A stretch of DNA of 64,000 nucleotides from assembly GCF_003315205.1 (NCBI RefSeq), contig NZ_QNRR01000008.1, positions 248,001-312,000 on the forward strand. Reading direction: 5' to 3'. The stretch comes from Roseimicrobium gellanilyticum (lineage in GTDB: Bacteria; Verrucomicrobiota; Verrucomicrobiia; Verrucomicrobiales; Verrucomicrobiaceae). Below, piece by piece: positions 1 through 8,971 of the stretch. The notes below the pieces were generated by a model. That model did no database searches, was not told where the DNA came from, and saw only the letters and a program-made list of their open reading frames with translations. A program made the position numbers and the translations under genes. Numbering within the stretch: position 1 is the first letter of the stretch; every line of letters begins with the position of its first letter.

Positions 1-160
1 TGGCAAAGCCGAGTGCGAGGCAGAGGAGGGGGAGGAGGAGAGGTGGGAGTCGCATGGTGTGCGCCAAGTCTGAATGACGGATGCGGAATGTCGAACGGGA
101 ACGCCGGACTGGGGGCTGTGGGCTGGCATGCCACGGGGAGGGTGCTGGGTGTGGCGGGCT

Positions 161-214
161 GCATTGGCTTCAACACAGAGACACAGAGACGCAGAGGAAA
201 CTTCGGAGACTGAG
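161..214. repeat. dispersed CACAGAGAC-type intergenic repeat, left-end copy
   Basis: The block contains TTCAACACAGAGACACAGAG and ends CTTCGGAGACTGAG. Nearly the same block occurs at 63746-63800, a degenerate copy at 62840-62880, and a palindromic relative at 29915-29997. The first 250 bases of the window hold no credible gene; the short open frames there are GC-rich and have no recognisable domain. Confidence 0.8.
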
Positions 215-252
215 AAGGGATGAGATGGGGGCTCCAAAATTGCGAGGCGGTC

Positions 253-3200
253 CTATCGGCGTTCTTTGGCGAGCTTGTCCGTCTCCTGCAGGTTGAAGCG
301 TACGCTTACGACGGAGTTTTGCTCGGGGCCTTCACGGTACTTGATGTAAGTGGTGGCCACGAAGGTGCCGTCCGGCAGTAACTCAAGTCCGGGATAGCCG
401 CAGTCGCCGCCCTTGTAGCTGTGGAGCAGCTTCAGACGATACTGGCCATCACGACCGGAGATGATGTCCTCATACTTGCCGACCCAGGCGACGAAGTGAG
501 TCTTGGTGGAGCTCTTGAGGCCGGTGTCGCGGAAGCATACGACGAGTCTGCCATCCTCTGCGTAGTGCGCCATGTGACGATCGCCGTGCAGCCCCGCAGG
601 AAGCGGCTTCGCAGGAGACCATGTTTTACCTTCGTTGTTGCTCACCATGGAAAGCGCCACGCGCTCCTTGTTCTCGCGAATGAGGCAGAGGAGTTGCTTC
701 CCGTCCGGAGAGCGTACGAGGTAGGGCTCGCAAGGCTTCAGATCACCCATGTCGAGAATGATCCTCCAGGGGCTCCAGGTGAAGCCGCCGTCTTCGGAAA
801 TGCTCTGGGTCAGGATATTTGACTTCGTGTCCTTTGTCTCGCCGGGACGGCGGATGTTGGTGAGGCCAATCAGCTTCTTCCCACCTTCGACGGGAATAAT
901 GGTGCAGAAAGGCATGACGCACACGAGCTTGTTGGAGACCATGGGAGACCACGTCTTGCCGTCGTCCTCCGAAACGGACTGATGCATCGTGCCATCGGGA
1001 CCCTGACCGGCGAAGACAAAGAGGCGTGCCTTGCCTTTCGGATCCGTGAGACGGTAGATGGAGGGACAGTTCTTCAAGGTCTTCCAGCTTTCGGGCACCG
1101 GGAGGAGGTCGCTCCAGGTATTGCCACCGTCGTCACTGCGCTTCAGCGGACCGCAATTGCCCCCGTGCTTGTAGGTCCACACGCAGTACATGGTCTTGCC
1201 ATCGGGCAGGAGCACGGTGGTGGGGTGGCCTTGATATTCCTCAGCGGTGCCCTGGGCGATGACGACCTGACGCGCGGTGTCCTTGGAAAGGTCCACGGCG
1301 GCGGGCGGCTTGGGAGCGAAGATGTCCTCCAGTGGCCAGGTGTCGGTGCGGAAGGGGGAGGCGGGAAGACCGGCGCCGTTGTAGAGATTGCATACGGGGC
1401 TGGCTTCCCAGGCGTAACGCACGGCGACGGGGGATGGTGTATCAGGACTGGATGCGATTACCTTGTCGCCCTCAATGACCGCGGTGGCGGGTTTCCATAC
1501 CTTGTCCTTTCCCGCGATGAGGAAGCCCTTCAGCGGACCATCCTTGGCCGCGAGACCGCCGTTGGTGTGGTCGAAGGTGATGACCATCTTTCCATTCTGG
1601 ACTTCTCCGCCTTGGAACAGTGGACCGGAGGTGGCGGGAACGTCCTTCTTGTAGACGGTGCCGAGCGCCCAGTAGGAGAGGCGCTGGCCCACGCCCTGTT
1701 TATTGCGTGGATGGTTGTCTTTGGCTTCGCCGATGTCCACGGTGATGGCCATGCCGGTGTTCTTCACCTTCAGGCTTTCCAGCATGGCTTCACGTACAAG
1801 CGGACGGTAGCCCACATGCTCGAAGTTCGGGAGCTGCACCCAGGCGAATGGCATCTCGGGAATGCCGAAGCGGGCGCGCCAGTCATTCACGAGCAGTGGG
1901 AGCTGGGTCTTGTACAGCGTGGCTTTCTCCAGGCCGGAGCAGTTGTGCTCGCCCTGATACCAGATGGCTCCCTTGATGGCATAGGGCAGCAGCGGGGCGA
2001 TCATGCCGTTGTACAGATTCGCAGGATGATTCTGGTCACGCTCGGGCTGCTTGTTCAGCTTGGGACGAGCGGGCGGCTTCACGGCGGTCAGCTTGGCGTC
2101 CTTTACCTTGACCTTCCACGCTTCGTCCGCCTTCAGCCATCGGGCGTAGACGGCATCGGCGTCATAGATGAGTTCATCCGTGGCCCACTGGTTGAGTTTG
2201 GCTTTGAGTGCGGGCACTTTCGCCTGGGCGTCCTCGCTGGTCCAGGCGGCGATGTCGGTGCCGCCCCAGGAGGAATTGATCATGCCCACCGGTTGCTTCA
2301 GGGCGAGGTGCAGTTCGCGACCAAAGAAGTAGGCCACGGCGGAGAAGGCACCCACGGCATCGGGCGATGCCACGACCCACGAGCCCTCGCAATCGGCCTG
2401 CAGCGCGCGTTGGGAGTTCTGCTTTACGGTGAACATACGCAGCTCGGGAAGTGCGGCGGCCTGGCGTTCTTCTTCGGGATACTGTCCGCGGGAGAACATG
2501 TAAGCCATGTTGGACTGGCCGGAAGCGAGCCATACTTCGCCCACGAGCACGTCCTTGAGGGTGATCGCCTTCGTCGCGGTCTTCACCACGAATTCGGAAG
2601 GTTTGGCGGAGGCCTTGAACTTGCCGAGGCGAATCATCCACTTGCCGCTCACGTCTGCCTTAATGGTTTTGGAGACACCATTGAAGGTCGCGGTGACATC
2701 TTCATACGGTACGGCCCAGCCCCACACGGGGATGATAGCCTCGGCCTGCAGAACCATGTGATCAGAGAAGATCGCGGGGAGTGACAGCTCCTGCTTCCAA
2801 TCATCCGTGCGGAAGGGCGCAGCGGGCAGGCCGGCACCATTGTAGAGCGAGGTGTTGGGATTGTCTGTCCACGCATAACGCACCGCGACGGGTTGGGTGA
2901 CTTCAGGGCTGGAAAGCTCCACGGTGTTTTTCACGAGGGCAGCATCAGCGGTGTGCCATTTGCGATCCGCTCCGGCGATTTGAAAGCTCTCCAATTGGCC
3001 AGCCTTCGCTTTCAATCCGCCTTCTGTGTGAGTGAAGGTGAGGGTCACCTTGGCATCCTTCACTTCATGGCCGGCGAGGCGTGGGCCGGAGGGGACGACA
3101 TCCTTCACCTTGTACACATCACTAAGGGCCCAGGCGGCGAGTCGCTTGCCCACGGCCTGCTTGTTGTGCGGATGCACATCGCGTACTTCACCCACATCAA

Positions 3201-4317
3201 TGGTCACGGCCATGCCGGTGTGAGGTACGTTTTTGAGCGTCTTGTCCTGGGCCTCGCGGACGTCGACCCAGGAGGGGGAACGCTGGATATTGGGAAGCTG
3301 CACAAAGCCGAAGGGGAGATCCGGCTGATTCCATCGCGTGCGCCAGTCTTTGATGAGGAGGGGGAGTTGAGTCTTGTAGAAGCGCGCGAGCTGCGGGCTG
3401 GCGTTGCTTTCACCCTGATACCAGATGACACCGCGAATGGCGTAGGGGACGAGTGGCGCAATCTTTCCGTTGAAGAGATTCCCCAGCACTGTGGCGCGTT
3501 CATGGCTGGCGACGGGATCGCGTGGCTTGCGGGTGGGAAGGGGTTTGCCTTCGGCTTTGGCGCGCTTCACTCCTTCATTGAAGCGGGCCATCTCGGCATC
3601 GAACCTGGTCTTCTCTGCCGCAGCATCAAAGGCGGTGCGTGTGGCGTCATTCTGGGTGATGAATTCCTTCAGCGCCGGTTCCTTTTGCTGCGCCTCCGCG
3701 CTGATCCATGCCTCGATGCGGGTGCCTCCCACGGAGGAATTGATGAGGCCCACTGGAATGTTGAGTTTCTGATGCAGCTCACGACCGAAGAAGTAAGCCG
3801 TGGCGGAGAAGGTGCCGACAGTCTCAGGCGAACACACATACCATGCGCCGCGGCCCTCCTCCTGCGGGGTGGCTGAGCCCTGGGAGGGCTCGATGTACAT
3901 GCGGATTTGCGGCAGGTTCGCGTTCTTCTTCTCATCTTCGAAATTCAGCGCACCGCTCACACGCATGCCCATGTTGGACTGGCCGGAGCAGAGCCAGGTC
4001 TCACCCACGAGGATGTCCTTCACGGTGATCGTGTTCTTGCCCTTCGCGATGAGCGTTTGCGGATCCTTGGTGGCGGAAAGCTTCTCGAGTGTGACCTTCC
4101 ACTTGCCTGCCTCGTCTGCCTTCGCCGTGGCGGACTGGCCGGCGATGGTGACGGTGACTTCCTCTCCGGGGTCCGCCTTTCCCCAGACGGGCACGGGCAC
4201 GCCTGACTGGAGGACCGCGTGGTCGGAGAAGAGTGAGTTCAGCTTCACATTGGCCCGGGCGTCCGTGGTGGCGCACGCGGCCAGCAAGGCAGCGAGGAAG
4301 AGGGAACGACGTTTCAT
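253..4317 (-). CDS. giant secreted fusion: two sialate O-acetylesterase domains plus sialidase-like BNR domain
   Basis: Predicted to remove O-acetyl groups from sialic acids and possibly cleave sialosides, outside the cytoplasm. The N-terminus is a signal peptide with a lipobox-like LAAC, so it may be a lipoprotein. Residues about 23-500 form one SASA-type esterase with a Gly-Gln-Ser-Asn-Met nucleophile motif (Ser114), a WYQGESN segment and a DVHPHNKQ segment. About 505-985 repeat the whole domain (Ser602, WYQGEHN, DNHPRNKQ). About 1000-1354 are a BNR sialidase-like propeller with several Asp boxes (SxDxGxTW). At 1354 residues it is far longer than a single esterase. The usual sialidase RIP motif reads GHP here, so sialidase activity is uncertain. 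It is the last gene of the minus-strand run that begins at 10255. Confidence 0.85.
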   Translation of the reverse strand: MKRRSLFLAALLAACATTDARANVKLNSLFSDHAVLQSGVPVPVWGKADPGEEVTVTIAGQSATAKADEAGKWKVTLEKLSATKDPQTLIAKGKNTITVKDILVGETWLCSGQSNMGMRVSGALNFEDEKKNANLPQIRMYIEPSQGSATPQEEGRGAWYVCSPETVGTFSATAYFFGRELHQKLNIPVGLINSSVGGTRIEAWISAEAQQKEPALKEFITQNDATRTAFDAAAEKTRFDAEMARFNEGVKRAKAEGKPLPTRKPRDPVASHERATVLGNLFNGKIAPLVPYAIRGVIWYQGESNASPQLARFYKTQLPLLIKDWRTRWNQPDLPFGFVQLPNIQRSPSWVDVREAQDKTLKNVPHTGMAVTIDVGEVRDVHPHNKQAVGKRLAAWALSDVYKVKDVVPSGPRLAGHEVKDAKVTLTFTHTEGGLKAKAGQLESFQIAGADRKWHTADAALVKNTVELSSPEVTQPVAVRYAWTDNPNTSLYNGAGLPAAPFRTDDWKQELSLPAIFSDHMVLQAEAIIPVWGWAVPYEDVTATFNGVSKTIKADVSGKWMIRLGKFKASAKPSEFVVKTATKAITLKDVLVGEVWLASGQSNMAYMFSRGQYPEEERQAAALPELRMFTVKQNSQRALQADCEGSWVVASPDAVGAFSAVAYFFGRELHLALKQPVGMINSSWGGTDIAAWTSEDAQAKVPALKAKLNQWATDELIYDADAVYARWLKADEAWKVKVKDAKLTAVKPPARPKLNKQPERDQNHPANLYNGMIAPLLPYAIKGAIWYQGEHNCSGLEKATLYKTQLPLLVNDWRARFGIPEMPFAWVQLPNFEHVGYRPLVREAMLESLKVKNTGMAITVDIGEAKDNHPRNKQGVGQRLSYWALGTVYKKDVPATSGPLFQGGEVQNGKMVITFDHTNGGLAAKDGPLKGFLIAGKDKVWKPATAVIEGDKVIASSPDTPSPVAVRYAWEASPVCNLYNGAGLPASPFRTDTWPLEDIFAPKPPAAVDLSKDTARQVVIAQGTAEEYQGHPTTVLLPDGKTMYCVWTYKHGGNCGPLKRSDDGGNTWSDLLPVPESWKTLKNCPSIYRLTDPKGKARLFVFAGQGPDGTMHQSVSEDDGKTWSPMVSNKLVCVMPFCTIIPVEGGKKLIGLTNIRRPGETKDTKSNILTQSISEDGGFTWSPWRIILDMGDLKPCEPYLVRSPDGKQLLCLIRENKERVALSMVSNNEGKTWSPAKPLPAGLHGDRHMAHYAEDGRLVVCFRDTGLKSSTKTHFVAWVGKYEDIISGRDGQYRLKLLHSYKGGDCGYPGLELLPDGTFVATTYIKYREGPEQNSVVSVRFNLQETDKLAKERR

Positions 4318-4437
4318 GGCGAGGAGAGGTGTGGCGGCAGAACGATAGAGGACCCGTAAGCAGTGCAGAAAGGCGTTGGCGAAAGACGAACTCGATCCGG
4401 TGGATCTCTCAGCAAATAGCGTTGAGCCGGGATGGGG

Positions 4438-5610
4438 TCAGGGAGCTTCGCGGGGATTGCCTGTCACCCAAGCCGGAGGGAAGCATGCTACCGTCAGCCG
4501 TTTATCGCGTTCGTAAAAGCAGAGGATGAAACCACTCGGTAGCACGGCGAGGTCGGAATAGGCACTGGGACCATCTTCAAGCGTGCGATTCATTGGCCAC
4601 GTCTTGCCGTCGTCGTAACTGATCTTGATGGAGAGATTGCGCCGCTTGCCGCGAGCTCCGGGGAGGGGCTTGCCTTCTGCGTTGAGTTCGAGGGAGTGGG
4701 GATTGCTGAAGATCAGCATGCCGGGCTTCTTGGGGTGCGCCACGATGCCACCCATGCAGATGGGTTCCCACAAGGCATCATCGAAGATGGGAGTGCTCCA
4801 GCCGGTGGCGCCATCCGCGCTCGTGGTGACGAGGCGGCGGCTGGCTTTGGAGACGCTGCGCGAGTTCAGCATGACACGGCCATCCGAGAGCTCCGCGACA
4901 GAGGTCTCGTTGGGGTTTTTGAGCTCGCCTTCGTTGGGCAGGGGGATGTCGCCCGCCTTCCAGGTGGTACCGCCGTCATCGCTGTAGATGGTGCCAGCCA
5001 TGGAGGGCGCGTGGTCTCCGGGCTTCTTTCCGTAGGCGAGCCACACGGGCACCACGAGACGGCCGCTCTTGATCTGAATGCCATGACCGGGGCCGGTGGC
5101 GAGGACATTCCAGGGGCACTTCGGACGGAAGGCTTCGAAGGCAGAGGTGATCTCCACCGGCTTGGAGAAGGAGAGGCCATCATCCGTGCTGCGCATGTAG
5201 AAGCAGCGCGCGTAGTTGATGCAGTAGAGGAAGTGAATGGTCTTCCCGTCGCGGTCGACAATGGCGACAGGGTTGTTCACCGTTTGCTCCTTCGCCCCTT
5301 CTTCGTCGTGCTTGTGGGGATTGCCCTCAATCCGCTCACCACTGTGTGCGATGTGCTGGGGAGCAGCCCATGTCTGGCCTCCGTCAGTGCTACGGCGGAG
5401 GTGAATTTCGATTTCTCCCCAGTCCGAGCCCGCCTTACGGCGAGCTTCGCAGTAGGCGAGCACGGTGCCCTTCGTGGTGACCACGATGCCAGGGATGCGG
5501 TAGAGCGCCGAACCACCCTCGCCACCGACAAAGATGTCGGTCTTTTCGATGACGGGGATGGCGGCGAAGACTTGAAGCGAAAGCAGACAGGAAAGGAAAG
5601 CGTAGCGCAT
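4438..5610 (-). CDS. secreted exo-alpha-sialidase (GH33-like, BNR)
   Basis: 390 residues with an N-terminal signal peptide (MRYAFLSCLL...), so probably periplasmic or secreted. An RIP motif (YRIPGIV), a downstream CEAR and at least three Asp boxes (RSTDGGQTW, YSDDGGTTW, SYDDGKTW) mark a six-bladed sialidase fold. Family members cleave terminal sialic acids from glycans. A YSDLAVL segment near the C-terminus fits the catalytic tyrosine region. It is 120 bp upstream of the esterase-sialidase fusion and 30 bp downstream of the next sialidase, which suggests one transcript. Substrate linkage cannot be read from the sequence. Confidence 0.85.
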   Translation of the reverse strand: MRYAFLSCLLSLQVFAAIPVIEKTDIFVGGEGGSALYRIPGIVVTTKGTVLAYCEARRKAGSDWGEIEIHLRRSTDGGQTWAAPQHIAHSGERIEGNPHKHDEEGAKEQTVNNPVAIVDRDGKTIHFLYCINYARCFYMRSTDDGLSFSKPVEITSAFEAFRPKCPWNVLATGPGHGIQIKSGRLVVPVWLAYGKKPGDHAPSMAGTIYSDDGGTTWKAGDIPLPNEGELKNPNETSVAELSDGRVMLNSRSVSKASRRLVTTSADGATGWSTPIFDDALWEPICMGGIVAHPKKPGMLIFSNPHSLELNAEGKPLPGARGKRRNLSIKISYDDGKTWPMNRTLEDGPSAYSDLAVLPSGFILCFYERDKRLTVACFPPAWVTGNPREAP

Positions 5611-5640
5611 GAGGAAGATGAGTAAGTGGGAGTGGCGTGA

Positions 5641-6867
5641 CTACTTCTTCTGCGGCACATCTTTGCCGTCCGTGAGCCACTCCAGATTGAAGCGGGCCAC
5701 GGTGAGCTTGTCCCCAGCGAAGCCAGCTTTTTCCCCACGACCGTAGAAGCAGAGGATGGTGCCGCTCTTCGTCACGGCGATGTCGCTGTAGGCACTCCAC
5801 TCGGGCTCGATGGCTTTGTTCACGGTCCAAGTCTTACCTTCGTCGTAGCTGAGCTTGACCGAGACATTGCGGCGGTCGCGGTTCTTGCCGGGTTCTCCCT
5901 TGCCAGTGGCCTTCTTCAAGTTGTCGGGATTGCTGAAGAGGATGCGGTTCTTGCCTCCGGTGGCTTCCGTGGAGTAGCGCACGATGCCGCCCATGCAGAT
6001 GGGCTCGAGCAGGGCATCATCGAACTTCGGCGTGCTCCAGCCGGTGGCGCCGTCCTTGCTGATGGTGGTGAGGCGACGATGCGCCTTGGATTCGCTGCGC
6101 ACATTCAGCATCACGCTGCCGTCCGCGAGTTCGATGGCGACGGTCTCGTTGGGGTTGATCCACTCCTCCGTGCAGGGCACGGCGATGTCACCGGCGACCC
6201 AGGTTTTGCCCAGGTCGTCACTGTAGATGGTGGAGGTCACGGAAGGGCGGTGGGCATTGCCACCCGTACCGGTGGAGAGCCACACGGGCACCACGAGGCG
6301 ACCGGATTTGGTCTGAATGCTGTGGTTCGGACCGGTGGCGAGCACCTTCCAGTCGTAGTCCATCTTGAACTTCTCAAGGGTGGCCGTGATCTCCACGGGG
6401 GTGCTCCACGTCACGCCGTCATCCTTGCTCTGCTGGTAGAAGCAGCGCATGTACTCGATGCAGAAGAGCATGTGCACGGTGCCGTCCTTGTCCGCAATAA
6501 GGACGGGGTTGTTGTAGGTCACATCCTTCGGATCCACATTCTTCATTACCAGGGAGAAGGGATTCTTCGTGTGCGGACCAGGCACGTCCGCAATCTTCTT
6601 CGCCTCGCTCCAGGTCTTGCCGTCATCGGTGGAGCGGCGCAGGAGGATATCGATTTGATCCCAGTCGCCGCCCTTCAAGCGGGCTTCGCACCAGGCGAGT
6701 ACGGTGCCTTTGGCGGTGACCACGATGCCAGGGATGTGCTGGAGCTTGTAACCGTTTTCACCGGCCTTGAAGAGGTCGATCTTTTCAAGGAAGGGCTCTG
6801 CCGCTCGGGCGGGTACGACGGAGGCAAGTGCGAGGGAGAGGAGGGTGCAGCAAGTAAGGAGTTTCAT
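5641..6867 (-). CDS. secreted sialidase-like BNR protein with altered RIP motif
   Basis: 408 residues from the methionine that begins a signal peptide (MKLLTCCTLL...); the open frame extends upstream to 6996, but that leader has no signal features. Asp boxes RSTDDGKTW, YSDDLGKTW and SYDEGKTW and the YSDIAV segment place it with GH33 sialidases. The first catalytic arginine motif, RIP in its neighbours, reads HIP here (His44), so one of the three carboxylate-binding arginines seems to be missing. It may be a lectin-like or altered-specificity paralogue. It lies 30 bp from the downstream sialidase and 55 bp from the upstream RraA-like gene. Confidence 0.82.
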   Translation of the reverse strand: MKLLTCCTLLSLALASVVPARAAEPFLEKIDLFKAGENGYKLQHIPGIVVTAKGTVLAWCEARLKGGDWDQIDILLRRSTDDGKTWSEAKKIADVPGPHTKNPFSLVMKNVDPKDVTYNNPVLIADKDGTVHMLFCIEYMRCFYQQSKDDGVTWSTPVEITATLEKFKMDYDWKVLATGPNHSIQTKSGRLVVPVWLSTGTGGNAHRPSVTSTIYSDDLGKTWVAGDIAVPCTEEWINPNETVAIELADGSVMLNVRSESKAHRRLTTISKDGATGWSTPKFDDALLEPICMGGIVRYSTEATGGKNRILFSNPDNLKKATGKGEPGKNRDRRNVSVKLSYDEGKTWTVNKAIEPEWSAYSDIAVTKSGTILCFYGRGEKAGFAGDKLTVARFNLEWLTDGKDVPQKK

Positions 6868-6922
6868 GCGATGAGGAAGCAAAGATGGTGTGAGGGAAAT
6901 GGAGTTGATAAGAGTGGCGCGA

Positions 6923-7681
6923 TCACCACTCACCGTGACGCTGGAACTTCCCTTTGACGTTCTCGCCGAACTTCGCGGCGGCGGCATTGAGTCCATCGAG
7001 AATCTCGCGCGTGCTCTTGCCCGCGGTATCGCGTGCGGCCGGGATGACGGTCAGGCATTCGTTGGCATCCATGAAGCGCGAGGCCTCCAGCAGATTCGCC
7101 TGTTCATTCTCGGGCACCACGAGGAAACCGTGCTTGTCTGCATGGATAAGGTCTCCTGGCGATACCTTGCGGCCAAAGACCTCCACTTCGCAGTTCCAAC
7201 GTACGGGGTGCGAATAGGCGTGACCTACGCACATGCGCCGGGCGAGGGCTTTGAATCCCGCGTTGGTCATTTCATCCACGTCGCGGATGGCTCCATCCGT
7301 GATGGTGCCCACGCAGCCGAGGGCGCGGTGCATGTTGCTGTTCACCTCGCCCCAGAAGGCGCCGTAGGTGTGTGGCTTGTCGAGATCCTGCACGACCACG
7401 ATCTTTGGTCCAGGAATGCTGGCCACGTATTCACGGTACTCGGTCCAGCCCTTCGGGTTTTCATCACGATGACTCTTCTCGCCGGGTTGGATGACGACAG
7501 TCACGGCATAGCCGACCATGGGGCCCATCTGCGGCATGAAGTCGCGTGTTTCCTCGAGATTGAAGGCGTCGCGTGAGGCATTGCGCTTGGTGACCTGTTC
7601 CCAGCCGTTGTAGATGGTGGGGGTGTTCCAGCGTTTGAGCTGAAGCAGGTCGGAATGGGCGATGGGGCGGTTGGAACTCAT
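6923..7681 (-). CDS. RraA-like protein (aldolase / dimethylmenaquinone methyltransferase-like family)
   Basis: 252 residues, no signal peptide, so cytoplasmic. The segment around GCVGTITDGAIRDVDEM and the following GDLIHADKHGF are typical of the RraA-like fold. Members of that fold include 4-hydroxy-4-methyl-2-oxoglutarate/oxaloacetate aldolases and RNase E inhibitors. Its place inside a sialidase run suggests a role in catabolism of a keto acid released downstream, possibly an aldol cleavage, but that is inference; it is not a member of the N-acetylneuraminate lyase family. The ATG at 7681 is 48 bp from the end of the upstream BNR gene. Confidence 0.78.
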   Translation of the reverse strand: MSSNRPIAHSDLLQLKRWNTPTIYNGWEQVTKRNASRDAFNLEETRDFMPQMGPMVGYAVTVVIQPGEKSHRDENPKGWTEYREYVASIPGPKIVVVQDLDKPHTYGAFWGEVNSNMHRALGCVGTITDGAIRDVDEMTNAGFKALARRMCVGHAYSHPVRWNCEVEVFGRKVSPGDLIHADKHGFLVVPENEQANLLEASRFMDANECLTVIPAARDTAGKSTREILDGLNAAAAKFGENVKGKFQRHGEW

Positions 7682-7729
7682 GGAGGATGTGATGAAAAGG
7701 GAGGGGTGGGGTGGAGCGATGCGTGGAAG

Positions 7730-8956
7730 CTATTTCGCGGCACCGAGCTGCGCGGCAGCAGTCTGATTTGGCCTTGCCCAGTGAATGCGCGCAAGGAGGA
7801 TGCGATTGGGCTCATCGAGCCGTTCCTTGGGGAAGCTGGCCTCGGAGGTCACCACCCACGTCTCCTGGGGATTGAGATCCATCACACCGAAGTTGCCAAG
7901 GTCCACACCGGTCTCGGGCATGAGCACCTGTTCCGTGTTGCGCAGGACGCACATCTTCTCCGGGTCCACTTGAGCGATGAAGAGGGGCGCGCGATGGCGG
8001 AAGACGTGGTCGTTGTGCGCACCGCGGCGGGTATAGACGAGATAGAGCGCATCGCTGTGCGTCACCCAATGCTGCTGGGTATTGTAGCTGCCGAGCACCT
8101 GGCCATCGTCATACTTCCACTCGACGATGGGTTCGTAGTTGATGCCATCCTTGCTGCGAGCCACGAAGGCGGACTTGTCCGAGCGCATGGTGACGAAGTA
8201 CCGCCCACCGAATCCAGTCACGGAGGGCTCGTACAGGCCGCGCGAGCCTGACTCCACAGTGGTGAGTTCAGAGCCGTGCTCCTTGTAGGTGAGCGTCTTT
8301 CCATCGAACGCACAGCGCGCCACGATGGTGGTGTATTGCCGCGTCTTCGGATCCTTGCGGTAGCGGATGGGGAGCAGGATGTCGCCATTCTCAAGGTCGA
8401 AGCGTTGATGGCATCCGGCATTTGCCTCCAGCATGGGTTTGCCCTCATGATCCTTCTCAGGAAGCTGAACGATATTCAAGCCGCTCCATGCCTGGGTCTT
8501 CGGGTCGTAGACGGTGTAGGACACCCGCTCACGGGCGCGGTCCTCGGTCTTGCTGTCGCGGAAGTTGAATGTCTTGCCCGTGGCCAGCACCACACCCATC
8601 TTCCCATGCCACTGGGGGCACACGTCGCCAATCACGATGTCATACCCGTCTGCCAATGTGGTGCGGCGAAGGTTCTCGATATGCACTGGAGGTTTCCAGG
8701 TGCGGCCGAGGTCTGCACTGAACACATGAAGCATGTCGCGATAGCCATGCGCGCCATGGAGTTCCGTCTCCTGCGTGGTGAGAATAACCTGTGGTGGATT
8801 GCCGGGAATGATGGCTGTGCGGGACTGCGTGAAGTGCAGTCCCTGCTTCCCGCTGAGCAGTACCTGGTGCTCGATGCGGTAGGCGGCAGGCTCCCCGGCG
8901 TACGCCGTGTGGATGGCTGCGAGGAGCAGGGTGGAAAGAGAAAGGGTGCGAAGCAT
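7730..8956 (-). CDS. secreted BNR/sialidase-superfamily protein, divergent
   Basis: 408 residues starting with a signal peptide (MLRTLSLSTLLLAAIHTAYA). A weak Asp-box region (SADLGRTW) and SKDGINYEP suggest a beta-propeller of the sialidase superfamily. No RIP motif is visible; the corresponding region reads AIIPGNPP. It may bind or cleave a different glycan from its neighbours. It is 15 bp from the upstream sialidase gene and clearly in the same minus-strand transcription unit. The exact enzymatic role is unknown. Confidence 0.7.
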   Translation of the reverse strand: MLRTLSLSTLLLAAIHTAYAGEPAAYRIEHQVLLSGKQGLHFTQSRTAIIPGNPPQVILTTQETELHGAHGYRDMLHVFSADLGRTWKPPVHIENLRRTTLADGYDIVIGDVCPQWHGKMGVVLATGKTFNFRDSKTEDRARERVSYTVYDPKTQAWSGLNIVQLPEKDHEGKPMLEANAGCHQRFDLENGDILLPIRYRKDPKTRQYTTIVARCAFDGKTLTYKEHGSELTTVESGSRGLYEPSVTGFGGRYFVTMRSDKSAFVARSKDGINYEPIVEWKYDDGQVLGSYNTQQHWVTHSDALYLVYTRRGAHNDHVFRHRAPLFIAQVDPEKMCVLRNTEQVLMPETGVDLGNFGVMDLNPQETWVVTSEASFPKERLDEPNRILLARIHWARPNQTAAAQLGAAK

Positions 8957-8971
8957 GCGAAAGCGCGGCGT

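Noticed and set aside
982-2784. 600-residue plus-strand open frame over the esterase-sialidase fusion
   Set aside because: It is antisense to a gene with clear domains and shows only the Gly/His/Leu bias of GC-rich shadow frames.
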